A stretch of DNA of 64,000 bases from Flavobacteriales bacterium. GTDB lineage: Bacteria > Bacteroidota > Bacteroidia > Flavobacteriales_F > PHOS-HE28. Positions within the stretch are counted from its first letter, which is position 1, and each line of letters starts with the position of its first letter. The notes under the pieces were generated by a model, which was not told where the DNA came from, did no database searches, and worked only from the letters and a program-made list of their open reading frames with translations. A program made the translations under genes and the position numbers. Positions 1-8,813 of this stretch are shown piece by piece. The stretch spans positions 248,001-312,000 of the forward strand of contig JADJOI010000003.1 in NCBI GenBank assembly GCA_016713875.1, written 5' to 3'.

Positions 1-17
1 CTTACTTTGCGCCCTTC

Positions 18-2507
18 ATGAGCGGACGCCTCAGACGCTGGACGATCCTGTCGATCACCCTTGCGGCGCTGCTTGGCGCGGGTGCATGGGCCGGGCACCG
101 GGCCTTGGTCCGTCGCGGTCATCCCGGGCTGCCCACCTTCCTGCGCCAGTGGGCGGTGAACTACCCGGCGAGCTTCGCGGTGGAGCCGCCCGTCATCGCC
201 ATCGAGGTGGACGAGGCCGAGATGGCCCGGCTGGAGAACGTGGTGGAACTGGCGCGCGAGCGCGGCGTCATCATGCCCGAAGGCAACGAGCCGGTGGAGG
301 CGCGTTTCAGCGTGGACGGGCGAAGTTTCAAGGGGCGTGTGCGCATCAAGGGCAAGCTCAGCGACCATGTGCAGGGCGGGAAGTGGAGCTTCCGCGTGCT
401 GGCGCGCAAGGACGGCGGTCTCCTCGGCATGAAGCGCTTCAGCCTGCAGCACCCGGGCACACGCAACTACCTCTGCGACTGGTTCTACCACCGCCTGATG
501 GCCGGCGAGGGCCTGATCGCCCTGCGCTATGGGTTCTGCCGCGTCACCTTCAACGGGGAGGACCTCGGTGTGTACGCCTATGAGGAGCACTTCGGCGAGG
601 AATTGGCCGAGCACAACGAGCGCGTGGCCGGGCCGCTGCTGCGCTTCGACCCCGGGCTGTTCTGGCAGCACCGCCTCAACAGCATGGAGGGCCTGCGCTT
701 GGATGAAGCCTACGCGGACTACCAGGCCGCCGAGCTGGACGCCTACGGCTCCAACGACCTGGCGGCCGACCCGCAGGGCCGTCGCCTGTTCGAGGAGGCC
801 CTCGCTCTGGTGCAGGCCTTCCGCCGCGGCGAGCTCCCTGCCTCGGTCGTGTTCGATGCGGACCGCACCGGGCGCCGCCTGGCGCTGCTCGACCTCGTGG
901 GCGGCCACCACAGCTTGGACTGGAGCGACGTGAAGTTCCACTTCGATCCGGTGCTCAAGCGGCTGGAACCGGTGAGCTACGAGAGCTTCAGCGCCTTCCG
1001 CATTCGCGAGCTGGCCGGCGCGTACCGGTACCGCGGCCGGGTGCGCGAGCAGGACGAGCTGCACACCCAGCTGCTCAGCGACCCGGCCATCATGGCGGCC
1101 TACGTGCACCATCTGGAGCGCTACGCCCGGCCCGCCTACCTGGACAGCGCCTTCGTCGCGCTCAAGGGTGCCCTGGACACCGCCAGCGCCACGCTCTACC
1201 GCGAGTTCCCTTACAAGGAGCTGGACCGCGGCATCTACGTCGCCAACCAGCGCGCCATCCGCGCGCTGCTCGATCCGCCCAAGCACGCGCACCTGCACCT
1301 CGACCGCCGTTCGGGCGATACGTTGGAGCTGGTGGCCGTACCCCATGAGGCCCTGCCGGTGCAGGTGGACAGCCTGCGCCTGGCCGACGGACGACGCTTT
1401 CCACCGGTGGGAACGGCCGTCGTGCTCCCCCGTCCGCGCGGGGGGGTGGGGCGCCCTCAGGTGCTGCGCTTCATCACCGGCCCGTTGAGCGACAGCGCCC
1501 TCACCGATGCGCAGGCCATCGCGGGCTTCCTGGGAGCCGCCCGCCGCAAGGCCGCCCCGGTGTCGCCCTTCAAGCTGAACGATGTCCGTGACCTGGACCT
1601 GGCCGCGTTGGCCGCACCGAACGTGGAACGCTTCCCCTTCCTGGTGCGCGACGAGGCGGCACGGACCATCACCTTCACCCCAGGCCGGTGGACGCTCAGC
1701 GAGCGTCTGGTGCTGCCGGAGGGCTGGACCGTTGTGGCCATGTCCCCTTTGCGCATCGAGTTGGTCAACGGCGCCGAGATCGTGAGCCGCTCGCCGCTGC
1801 GGTGGACCGGCACCGAGGACAGGCCCATCGTGGTCACCGCCCCGGACAGCAACAGCCTGGGGGTTCATGTGCTGGAGGCCGGCGGTCGATCGGTGCTGGA
1901 CCATGTGCGGTTCGAGGGCCTCATGCGCTTCAAGGAGGATCAGCCGCGCAGCGCCGACGTCAGCTTCCACCGGTCGCCGGTGACGATCACCCACGCGGTC
2001 TTCAGCGGAACCGGCAGCACCCTGCTGGCCATCTCCGGGGGGGAGGCCCAGCTGCGCCACAGCACCTTCGCCGGCGGCTCCGACCAGCTGGAGGCCGTGC
2101 ATGCCGCGGTGCAGGCCACCGGGCTCCGCTTCCTCGGCGCTGCGGACGATGCGGTGAGCGTGCATGGCGGTGGGGCCAGCTTCACGGAACTCGTGATCGA
2201 CGGGGCGAAAGGAGAGGCCGTGAAGGCCACCGCACTGGCCCGTGTGGAGCTGACGAACGCCACGCTCACGCATTGTGGCACCGGCATCGAAGCACGCGAA
2301 GGCTCATCCGTGGTGATGAGCGCCGGCCGCATCGACGCGCAGCAGGCCGCGCATGCCGGCAAGGACGAGGTGCGCAACGGCCCCGTGCGCATCGAGCTGC
2401 GCGATGTGGACGTGCCCGAAGGCGCCGGCTTCAAGACGGGGCAGGGCAGTAGCATCCTGCTGAACGGCCGTGCGGTGGGCGCGGCGAAAGCGGCGGAAGG
2501 CACATGA
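18..2507 (+). CDS. CotH-like secreted/membrane-anchored protein with C-terminal beta-helix
   Basis: An 829-residue protein with an N-terminal hydrophobic segment (about residues 8-27) that could be a signal anchor. Residues about 60-330 resemble the CotH protein-kinase-like family: a basic RVRIKGK segment, the G-x-Y-x-x-E-E element (GVYAYEEHFGEE) and an H-x-x-L-D-W-x-D-x-K-F-H-F-D stretch where CotH proteins bind metal. The last ~300 residues are rich in short repeated turns (VRIELRDVDV, RVELTNATL), as in a right-handed parallel beta-helix. The ATG follows TACTTTGC at bases 3-10, a Bacteroidota -7-like box, which supports this start. The stop overlaps the start of the next gene (ATGA), so the two are probably translationally coupled. 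Kinase activity is not shown by the sequence; CotH is the family resemblance only. Confidence 0.8.
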   Translation: MSGRLRRWTILSITLAALLGAGAWAGHRALVRRGHPGLPTFLRQWAVNYPASFAVEPPVIAIEVDEAEMARLENVVELARERGVIMPEGNEPVEARFSVDGRSFKGRVRIKGKLSDHVQGGKWSFRVLARKDGGLLGMKRFSLQHPGTRNYLCDWFYHRLMAGEGLIALRYGFCRVTFNGEDLGVYAYEEHFGEELAEHNERVAGPLLRFDPGLFWQHRLNSMEGLRLDEAYADYQAAELDAYGSNDLAADPQGRRLFEEALALVQAFRRGELPASVVFDADRTGRRLALLDLVGGHHSLDWSDVKFHFDPVLKRLEPVSYESFSAFRIRELAGAYRYRGRVREQDELHTQLLSDPAIMAAYVHHLERYARPAYLDSAFVALKGALDTASATLYREFPYKELDRGIYVANQRAIRALLDPPKHAHLHLDRRSGDTLELVAVPHEALPVQVDSLRLADGRRFPPVGTAVVLPRPRGGVGRPQVLRFITGPLSDSALTDAQAIAGFLGAARRKAAPVSPFKLNDVRDLDLAALAAPNVERFPFLVRDEAARTITFTPGRWTLSERLVLPEGWTVVAMSPLRIELVNGAEIVSRSPLRWTGTEDRPIVVTAPDSNSLGVHVLEAGGRSVLDHVRFEGLMRFKEDQPRSADVSFHRSPVTITHAVFSGTGSTLLAISGGEAQLRHSTFAGGSDQLEAVHAAVQATGLRFLGAADDAVSVHGGGASFTELVIDGAKGEAVKATALARVELTNATLTHCGTGIEAREGSSVVMSAGRIDAQQAAHAGKDEVRNGPVRIELRDVDVPEGAGFKTGQGSSILLNGRAVGAAKAAEGT

Positions 2508-3601
2508 GCGGGCGGATGACCAGGACGGACGGCAGGTTGTCATATGCTCTTATGCACATGGGTGCATGCGCACATGTCCTTGGTCGCGCGGCGATCCTGC
2601 TGCTCGGCGGCCTGCTGTGGGCCGGATCCGTTCACGCGCAGCGCTCGCCCTTCAATGGCCTCGAGGTTCTTCCCGCCGACAGCACCGGGCACTACCGCAT
2701 CCTCATCGGAGGGCACTTCCACGGCGAAAGCACCAACCGCAGCGGGTATCCGGCGGCCACCCTGCTGGCGAACCTTGACACCATCAACCGCCTCGGTGCG
2801 CAGCTCTTCCTCAGCACCGGCGACCTGTTCATGAGCGGCAAGGAGGATAGGCCGCGATATGCCCGATCACTATTCAGGCACCTTCAGATTCCACTTTTTA
2901 ATACGCCAGGCAATCATGATTTGGGAGGAGCGGTGGGCGACGACCTGATCGAGTTGGGACTGATCAGGCTTGGAGGTGACATTGTCCTCATTCTCAATAC
3001 GGAGTATAACAACGGTACGGTCAGCAGGAAGGCGATCTCGCGCCTGTTGTCGATAGCCAAGCCTGATACAGGGAGGCTGCCACCGCGTGCCTTCATTATC
3101 TCCCACCGCCCCATCTGGGCCGAGAACGATCCGCAGTACAGCGACCTGTTCAAAGACAATACGCGTTCCACCTTCGGCACCAACTTCCGCAAGGACGTGT
3201 ACCCTGTATTGGAGCGGATCGCGCAGCACACCCAAGTGTACTGGATCAGCGGCAGCCTGGGCGGTCAGGCCCCCAGCAGCATCTTCTTCCAGCGGCACGC
3301 CCCCAACATCACCTACATCCAGTGCGCCATCCGCGATGAGCCGCGGGATGCGCTGCTGATCGCCGATGTGTATCCGGACACGGTGACGTGGAGCGCGCTC
3401 TCGCTGACGGGCCAGCAGGTGAAGGGCCCGGAAACCTACGATGCCGCGTGGTGGCGCGCGCGGGTGGGGAAGGAAGACGGCTTCAACTGGCGCCTGCTGC
3501 CTTACCGGATGAAGAGCATCGTGCTGCACCGGGCCTTCTGGTGGGGCGCCGGCCTCATGCTGCTGCTGGTGCTGCTGCTGCGTCGCCTCCTTCGCCGCTG
3601 A
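2504..3601 (+). CDS. Calcineurin-like metallophosphoesterase with C-terminal membrane anchor
   Basis: 365 residues. Metallophosphoesterase motifs appear in order: GGHFHG, STGDLF, GNHD and ISHRP, which supply the usual His, Asp and Asn metal ligands. An N-terminal secretion signal ends near HAQR, and a hydrophobic segment (ALMLLLVLLLRRLLRR type) closes the protein, so the catalytic part probably sits outside the cytoplasm, anchored at its C-terminus. The start overlaps the preceding CotH-like gene by four bases, indicating an operon. Internal ATGs (for example in LMHMGA) could be the true start, since the first 20 residues look dispensable before the signal peptide. Bases about 2840-3120 are visibly richer in A+T than the rest of the gene. 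The substrate is unknown. Confidence 0.85.
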   Translation: MSGRMTRTDGRLSYALMHMGACAHVLGRAAILLLGGLLWAGSVHAQRSPFNGLEVLPADSTGHYRILIGGHFHGESTNRSGYPAATLLANLDTINRLGAQLFLSTGDLFMSGKEDRPRYARSLFRHLQIPLFNTPGNHDLGGAVGDDLIELGLIRLGGDIVLILNTEYNNGTVSRKAISRLLSIAKPDTGRLPPRAFIISHRPIWAENDPQYSDLFKDNTRSTFGTNFRKDVYPVLERIAQHTQVYWISGSLGGQAPSSIFFQRHAPNITYIQCAIRDEPRDALLIADVYPDTVTWSALSLTGQQVKGPETYDAAWWRARVGKEDGFNWRLLPYRMKSIVLHRAFWWGAGLMLLLVLLLRRLLRR

Positions 3602-3749
3602 GCCGAGGGTTCACTGTGGATGGATCTGGCCGCGTACGGCCCTTGGTGGACCTGTACCCATCTGTGTCCATCTGCGTTCATCTGTGGTTGAACTCGCATT
3701 CCGAGGGCGACCTGCGTCTATCCAGGGCGGCTTAGCTTCGCGCCGCACC

Positions 3750-4685
3750 ATGGCCCGTATCCTCGTCACCGGCGGCGCCGGCTTCATCCCCAGCGAGCTG
3801 GCCGCGCGCCTGGCCGCCGACCCCGCCCACGAAGTGGTGGCGGTGGACAACCTGCTCACCGGCGACGTGCGCAAGCTGCCCCTGGTCGAGCGGCCCAACC
3901 TGCACTTCATCAAGTGCGACGCCAACCGCTTCGAGGACATCAGCAGCGTGTTCTACGCCTACCGCTTCGAGTACGTGTTCCATTACGCCGCGGTGGTGGG
4001 GGTGAAGCGCACCACGGACAACCCCGTGATGGTGCTGCGCGACCTGGACGGCATCCGCAACGTGCTCGACCTGAGCAAGAACACCGGTGTCAAGCGCGTG
4101 CTCTTCAGCAGCAGCAGCGAGGTGTACGGCGAACCGGTCGAGATCCCCCAGAACGAGCGCACCACCCCGCTCAACAGCAAGCTGCCCTACGCCATCGTGA
4201 AGAACGTGGGCGAGGCCTTCCTGCGCAGCTACCACAAGGAGTTCGGCCTGGACTACACCGTGTTCCGCTTCTTCAATACCTACGGGCCCAAGCAGAGCCG
4301 CGACTTCGTGGTGAGCAAGTTCATCCGCGCCGCGCTCAAGGGCGAGGACATCACCATCTACGGCGATGGGGGCCAGACGCGCACCTTCTGCTACATCGAC
4401 GACAACATCGAGGCGTGCGTGAACGCCTTCACCAAGGGGCTGGTGGTGAACGACGTCGTGAACATCGGCAGCGATGTGGAGATCACCATCATGGATCTCG
4501 CCCGGCTGATCATCGCGCTCACAGGAAGTAGCAGCCACATCGTCCACCTGCCCCCGCTGGAGGAGGGCGACATGACGCGGCGCATGCCCGACATCAGCCG
4601 CATGCGCGAGCTGCTGGGCCGCGAGCCCCTATCGCTGCGCGAAGGCATCCAGCGCATCCTGGCCGATACACAGTTCATCCTGTAG
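3750..4685 (+). CDS. NAD-dependent sugar epimerase/dehydratase (extended SDR)
   Basis: 311 residues from the ATG at 3750, which lies 9 bases after TAGCTTCG (3733-3740), a -7-like box; an in-frame ATG at 3684 is upstream of this promoter and rejected. The N-terminal TGGAGFI is the Rossmann dinucleotide-binding motif. The SSSSEVYG segment and Y147-x3-K151 (YAIVK) form the catalytic Ser/Tyr/Lys set. RFFNTYGP, and the GDGGQTRTFCYIDD segment are typical of the UDP-glucuronate decarboxylase/UDP-glucose epimerase branch of nucleotide-sugar enzymes. The exact substrate cannot be read from sequence. It lies 15 bases upstream of an asparagine synthetase gene of the type often found in exopolysaccharide loci, suggesting a shared role in surface polysaccharide or glycoconjugate synthesis. 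Confidence 0.9.
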   Translation: MARILVTGGAGFIPSELAARLAADPAHEVVAVDNLLTGDVRKLPLVERPNLHFIKCDANRFEDISSVFYAYRFEYVFHYAAVVGVKRTTDNPVMVLRDLDGIRNVLDLSKNTGVKRVLFSSSSEVYGEPVEIPQNERTTPLNSKLPYAIVKNVGEAFLRSYHKEFGLDYTVFRFFNTYGPKQSRDFVVSKFIRAALKGEDITIYGDGGQTRTFCYIDDNIEACVNAFTKGLVVNDVVNIGSDVEITIMDLARLIIALTGSSSHIVHLPPLEEGDMTRRMPDISRMRELLGREPLSLREGIQRILADTQFIL

Positions 4686-4700
4686 GCGCGGCCACCGGGC

Positions 4701-6587
4701 ATGTGCGGCATCGCAGGCATCGCAGGACATCCCCGGCCCGAGGAGGCGGCCGCAGCCGTGGGCCGGATGAACGAGGCGCAACGCCATCGTGGCCCCGATT
4801 CCGGTGGCCTGTGGTCCGATGCCGACGTCGCCCTGGGCCACAGGCGGCTGAAGATCATCGACCTCAGCAGCGCCGCCGACCAGCCCTTCCACAGCGCGGA
4901 CGGCCGCCATGTGCTTGTCTTCAACGGCGAGATCTACAACTATCGCGAACTGCGCACCGAGCTCGAACGCCTGCCCGGCGTGGCTCCGTTCCGCACCGGC
5001 TCGGACACCGAGGTGCTCGCCGCCGCCCTCACGGCCTGGGGCCCCCACGCGCTGGACCGCCTGCAGGGCATGTTCGCCTTCGCCTGGTGGGATCGCACGG
5101 AACGCAGGCTGCTGCTGGCGCGCGACCGGCTCGGCATCAAGCCGCTCTACGTGCACGAGTCCGGAGGTCGCCTGGCCTTCGCCTCCGAACTGCGCGCCCT
5201 GCTCGCCTCGGGCCTGGTGCCCCGGGCGCTTGACCCCGACGGGCTGGTGGACCATCTGCGCTACCAGACGGTGCACGCCCCGCGCACGCTGGTGGCCGGT
5301 GTACGGATGCTGATGCCGGGCCACTGGATGTCCTGGTGCGACGGGCGGATCGAGGAGGGACGCTACTGGGACCTGGTGGCCAACGCGCGCCGCGAGGCCG
5401 CTGATCTCTCGGTCGACAGCGTGCAGCGCGAGGTGCGTGAGCGGCTGTCCCGTGCCGTGGAACGGCGCTTGGTGGCCGATGTGCCCTTCGGCGCTTTCCT
5501 CAGTGGGGGCATCGATAGCAGCGCGGTGGTGGGCCTGATGGCGCAGGCCGGCAGCGCCCCGGTGAGCACCTTCTCCGTGGTCTTCGACGAAGAGGAGTTC
5601 AGTGAGGAACGGTACGCCCGCATCGTGGCAAAGAAGTTCGGCACCCGCCACACGGCCATCCGGCTGCGGCCGGACGATATGCTGCGGCTGCTGCCGCACG
5701 CGTTGGCCGCCATGGACCATCCCAGCGGCGACGGTCCCAACACGTACGTGGTGTCCAAGGTCACGCGGGAGGCGGGCATCACCATGGCCTTGTCCGGGCT
5801 GGGGGGCGACGAGGTCTTCGCCGGTTATCCCGTGTTCACCCGCACCGATCGGCTCTGGCGTTGGCGGGCGCTGGGGCTGGTTCCACCAGGTGTTCGGGGC
5901 CTTGCGGGCGATCTGGCGGCGCGGTTGCGGCCGTCAGCGGCCACGGCCAAGCTGCCCGGCCTGCTGCGTGCACCCGGCCTGGGGCCCGAGCACAGCTATC
6001 CCTTCTCGCGCATCGCCTTCCTGGACCCTGACCTGCGCCGCTTGGTGAGCACGGCCACCCTACCGGAGAACGCCGTGGCGGAGCTGTTGCAGGCGCGCTA
6101 CGGCGCGGGCGCCGGCACCCTGCCCCTGCTCTCGCAGGTGAGCGTGGCCGAGCTTGACACCTACCTGCCCAATGTGCTGCTGCGCGACACCGACCAGATG
6201 AGCATGGCGCACGCCCTCGAGGTGCGCGTACCCTTCCTGGACCACGAACTGGTGGAGTTCGTGTTGGGCGTGTCCGACACCCACAAGTACCCGCACAGCC
6301 CCAAGAAGCTGCTGGTGGACGCCTTGGGCGACCTGCTGCCCGAGCGGATCGTGAACCGCCCCAAGATGGGCTTCACCCTGCCATGGGAGCACTGGATGCG
6401 CAACGAACTGCGCAGCTTCTGCGAGGCCCGCCTGCACACGTTGGGGACACGCCCCGTCTTCCGACGGGATGGCGTGCGATCCCTGTGGACGCGCTTCCTG
6501 GCGGGTGACCGGCGCGTGAACTGGGCCCGCGTGTGGGGGCTGGTGGTGCTCGCCGACTGGCTGGACACGAACCGCATCGAGGCCTGA
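4701..6587 (+). CDS. asnB: Asparagine synthase (glutamine-hydrolysing)
   Basis: 628 residues. The mature N-terminus starts with the nucleophile Cys2 (MCGIAGIAG) of class II glutamine amidotransferases, followed by RHRGPDS and NGEIYNY of the glutaminase domain. SGGIDSS (near residue 268) is the PP-loop motif of the synthetase domain that activates aspartate with ATP. Length fits the longer, EPS-associated AsnB type. It follows the epimerase with a 15-base gap, so the two are probably cotranscribed. A perfect inverted repeat after the stop likely ends the transcript. It may serve asparagine supply or amidation of a surface glycan precursor; the second role is inference from the neighbour. Confidence 0.93.
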   Translation: MCGIAGIAGHPRPEEAAAAVGRMNEAQRHRGPDSGGLWSDADVALGHRRLKIIDLSSAADQPFHSADGRHVLVFNGEIYNYRELRTELERLPGVAPFRTGSDTEVLAAALTAWGPHALDRLQGMFAFAWWDRTERRLLLARDRLGIKPLYVHESGGRLAFASELRALLASGLVPRALDPDGLVDHLRYQTVHAPRTLVAGVRMLMPGHWMSWCDGRIEEGRYWDLVANARREAADLSVDSVQREVRERLSRAVERRLVADVPFGAFLSGGIDSSAVVGLMAQAGSAPVSTFSVVFDEEEFSEERYARIVAKKFGTRHTAIRLRPDDMLRLLPHALAAMDHPSGDGPNTYVVSKVTREAGITMALSGLGGDEVFAGYPVFTRTDRLWRWRALGLVPPGVRGLAGDLAARLRPSAATAKLPGLLRAPGLGPEHSYPFSRIAFLDPDLRRLVSTATLPENAVAELLQARYGAGAGTLPLLSQVSVAELDTYLPNVLLRDTDQMSMAHALEVRVPFLDHELVEFVLGVSDTHKYPHSPKKLLVDALGDLLPERIVNRPKMGFTLPWEHWMRNELRSFCEARLHTLGTRPVFRRDGVRSLWTRFLAGDRRVNWARVWGLVVLADWLDTNRIEA

Positions 6588-6592
6588 AACGC

Positions 6593-6618
6593 GGAACGGG
6601 GACCGCGGTCCCCGTTCC
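6593..6618. terminator. Bidirectional terminator between convergent genes
   Basis: A perfect 12-bp inverted repeat (GGAACGGGGACC / GGTCCCCGTTCC) with a GC centre lies between the convergent asnB and PorG-like genes. A short CTTG follows instead of a long T tract, so termination strength is uncertain. Confidence 0.7.
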
Positions 6619-6637
6619 CTTGTGCGATGCGCACCGC

Positions 6638-7633
6638 TTAGAACTTCGCGCGGCTCTTGCGGCCGATGCGCTTCTTGCCGCGGATCCAGCTGTAGCGCTG
6701 GCGGTAGAAGTTGGACTGGCCCTTCAGCACGTAGCTGTACGTCAGCGTCATGGTGAGGTAGCTGTCGTTGTGCGTGGGGTCGCCGCGCTTATTGTTCTCC
6801 TTCTTGCTGGGGCCGTCGGTATCTGGCACCCAGCCGTATTGGATGGCATCAGGCACCGTCACCACATCGCCGCTGGCGGTCTGCACCTGGGTGCCGCTGG
6901 TCACCAGGTCAACATCGTCCAGGTAGGGCCGCTGGTCATACAACTGGGTGGCCAACGGATCACCGTTGGCCGGGATGTTGACGTACTCGGTGCTCACGTC
7001 ATCCAAATAGTCCGTGAAGGTGGTGCGGTAGCCGAAGTCGAAGCCATAACGGTGGCGGCGCTTCTTGGTGATGTGCATGCCGAGGCCGGCGGGGATGGCG
7101 AAGCCGAACTTGGAGTAGGCCACACCTTCGGTCTGCAGCGGTTGCAGCGCGTAGAACGCCCCCTCCCGGTTGATCTGGCCGCGGGGGCTGCTGTAGAACA
7201 GCGCGGCCCCGGCATAGAGGAAGAGACGGAAGTCCGTACGGTAGCGGCCCTTGCCGCCGATGTCATTGTCCTGGAAGATGGTGAACTCGGGCCGCACGTA
7301 CAGCTCGAACATGTCGTTGCGGAAGTTCAGGTTGCGGCCCACCCGCTGGGGGTTGGTGCTGAGGGCGTCGGCACCCTGAAGGCGCAGGTACATCAGACCG
7401 GCACTGACCGAGAAGGAGCGGTTGAGCTTCCTGCGGCCGAACACCCCGATGCTCCAGCGCGTCTGCCCCAGCTTCATGTCCCAGATGAAGTCACGGCGCG
7501 TCTGTTCCTTGCCGCCCATCTCGCCCAGGTAGTTGGCCCCACCGAGGTGGACGCCGATGTCCCAAGCGTATTGGGCCTTCACTTGAGTGGATACGACCAC
7601 CACGAGGAGGGCAAGAAGGGAACGTTTCATCAT
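6638..7633 (-). CDS. PorG-like (DUF6089) outer-membrane beta-barrel protein
   Basis: 331 residues from the MMKRSLLALL start; ATGs at 7642 and 7630 are close alternatives. A signal peptide ends at VKAQ. The early segment DIGVHLGGANYLGEMGG matches the G-G-x-N-Y-x-G-(D/E)-(I/M)-G signature of the DUF6089 family that includes PorG, an outer-membrane component of the type IX secretion apparatus. The rest alternates short beta strands and turns as in a small barrel, with a basic C-terminus (KKRIGRKSRAKF). A TATGTTTG box at 7675-7682 on the same strand supports the promoter. PorG identity is by family resemblance; a structural barrel of another role is possible. Its presence fits the many T9SS cargo proteins in the window. 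Confidence 0.75.
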   Translation of the reverse strand: MMKRSLLALLVVVVSTQVKAQYAWDIGVHLGGANYLGEMGGKEQTRRDFIWDMKLGQTRWSIGVFGRRKLNRSFSVSAGLMYLRLQGADALSTNPQRVGRNLNFRNDMFELYVRPEFTIFQDNDIGGKGRYRTDFRLFLYAGAALFYSSPRGQINREGAFYALQPLQTEGVAYSKFGFAIPAGLGMHITKKRRHRYGFDFGYRTTFTDYLDDVSTEYVNIPANGDPLATQLYDQRPYLDDVDLVTSGTQVQTASGDVVTVPDAIQYGWVPDTDGPSKKENNKRGDPTHNDSYLTMTLTYSYVLKGQSNFYRQRYSWIRGKKRIGRKSRAKF

Positions 7634-7674
7634 GGTCGACATGCGCGGTCAGGACCCGCTGGGGATCCATCGGG

Positions 7675-7682
7675 CAAACATA
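7675..7682 (-). promoter_or_regulatory. Bacteroidota -7 box for PorG-like gene
   Basis: TATGTTTG read on the minus strand matches TAnnTTTG and lies 41 bases upstream of the ATG at 7633. Confidence 0.55.
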
Positions 7683-7764
7683 ACAAAGATCCGCGGCCTT
7701 CTACGGTGATCCCAAGGCATTGGATATCAACAAGCTGCCCACGATCCCGGCGTGTCGTGTGGGC

Positions 7765-7772
7765 TATCTTCG
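7765..7772 (+). promoter_or_regulatory. -7-like box for FabK-like gene
   Basis: TATCTTCG, one mismatch to TAnnTTTG, lies 19 bases upstream of a GTG start at 7792. It rules out the longer in-frame start at 7720. Confidence 0.5.
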
Positions 7773-7791
7773 CCGCCCCGCCCACCCAACC

Positions 7792-8802
7792 GTGGACCAG
7801 GCCCCATCGAACCCGCTCTGCAGCCTGTTCGGCATCCGCTATCCGATCGTGCAGGCCGGCATGATCTGGTGCTCGGGCTGGCGGCTCGCCGCCGCTGTGA
7901 GCAATGCCGGTGGCCTGGGGCTCATCGGCGCCGGGTCCATGTACCCCGAGGTGCTGCGGGAACACATCCGCAAGTGCAAGGCCGCCACGGACCGGCCCTT
8001 CGGGGTCAACATCCCGTTGCTCTACGCCGACTTGGACAAGCACGTCGGCATCGTGTTGGAGGAGGAGGTCCCCATCGTATTCACCTCCGCTGGCAACCCC
8101 GCCCTGCTCACGCCGCGCCTGAAGGCCGCCGGCCGCACGGTGGTGCACGTGGTCAGCAGCGTGAAGTTCGCCCGCAAGGCCCAGGAGGCCGGGGTGGATG
8201 CCGTGGTGGCCGAAGGCTTCGAGGCCGGCGGGCACAACGGCCGCGAAGAGACCACCACCCTCGTGCTGGTGCCCATGGTGCGTGATGCGGTGCAGGTGCC
8301 CGTGATCGCCGCAGGAGGGATCGCCGATGGGCGGGCCATGCTCGCCTGCATGGTGCTGGGCGCCGATGGGGTCCAGGTCGGCAGCCGGTTCGTGTGCAGC
8401 GCGGAGTCCAGCGCCCATCCTGCGTTCAAGGAGGCGGTGACCCGGGTGGATGAGGGTGGCACGATGTTGACGCTCAAGGAGTTGGCGCCGGTCCGGTTGA
8501 TGCGCAACGCCTTTTTCCAAGAGGTGCAGGCGGCCTACGCCCGCGGGGCCGGGGTGGACGAACTGAAGCAGGTGCTGGGCCGGGCGCGCGCCAAGCGGGG
8601 CATGTTCGAGGGCGACCTGGGTCAGGGGGAATTGGAGATCGGCCAGGTAAGCGCGGCCATACGCGAGGTGCTCCCAGCACAACGGATCGTGCAGGATCTG
8701 GTGGAGGAGTTCCATACTGCTGCCGCACGGATCGGCCCGGATGGACGTTCCATGGTGGCCCGGTGGCAACAACCTGGGCCGGACCAACGTCTTCTCAAGT
8801 GA
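7792..8802 (+). CDS. Nitronate monooxygenase / FabK-like FMN enzyme
   Basis: 336 residues from GTG 7792, chosen because a -7-like box lies at 7765-7772 and the conserved fold starts right after (LFGIRYPIVQAGM). Typical features of the FMN-dependent 2-nitropropane dioxygenase/enoyl-ACP reductase II family are visible: YPIVQAGM at the N-terminus, AEGFEAGGHNG (the phosphate and catalytic-His loop), VIAAGGIADG and GADGVQVGSRF (FMN phosphate binding). The family members either oxidise nitronates or reduce enoyl-ACP in fatty-acid synthesis; sequence alone does not separate the two here. It is followed after only 11 bases by a large surface-protein gene, with no obvious functional link. Confidence 0.88.
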   Translation: MDQAPSNPLCSLFGIRYPIVQAGMIWCSGWRLAAAVSNAGGLGLIGAGSMYPEVLREHIRKCKAATDRPFGVNIPLLYADLDKHVGIVLEEEVPIVFTSAGNPALLTPRLKAAGRTVVHVVSSVKFARKAQEAGVDAVVAEGFEAGGHNGREETTTLVLVPMVRDAVQVPVIAAGGIADGRAMLACMVLGADGVQVGSRFVCSAESSAHPAFKEAVTRVDEGGTMLTLKELAPVRLMRNAFFQEVQAAYARGAGVDELKQVLGRARAKRGMFEGDLGQGELEIGQVSAAIREVLPAQRIVQDLVEEFHTAAARIGPDGRSMVARWQQPGPDQRLLK

Positions 8803-8813
8803 ACCCGATCCGC

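Noticed and set aside
3684..3749. Upstream start for the epimerase
   Set aside because: The promoter-like box lies between this ATG and the conserved Rossmann start at 3750.
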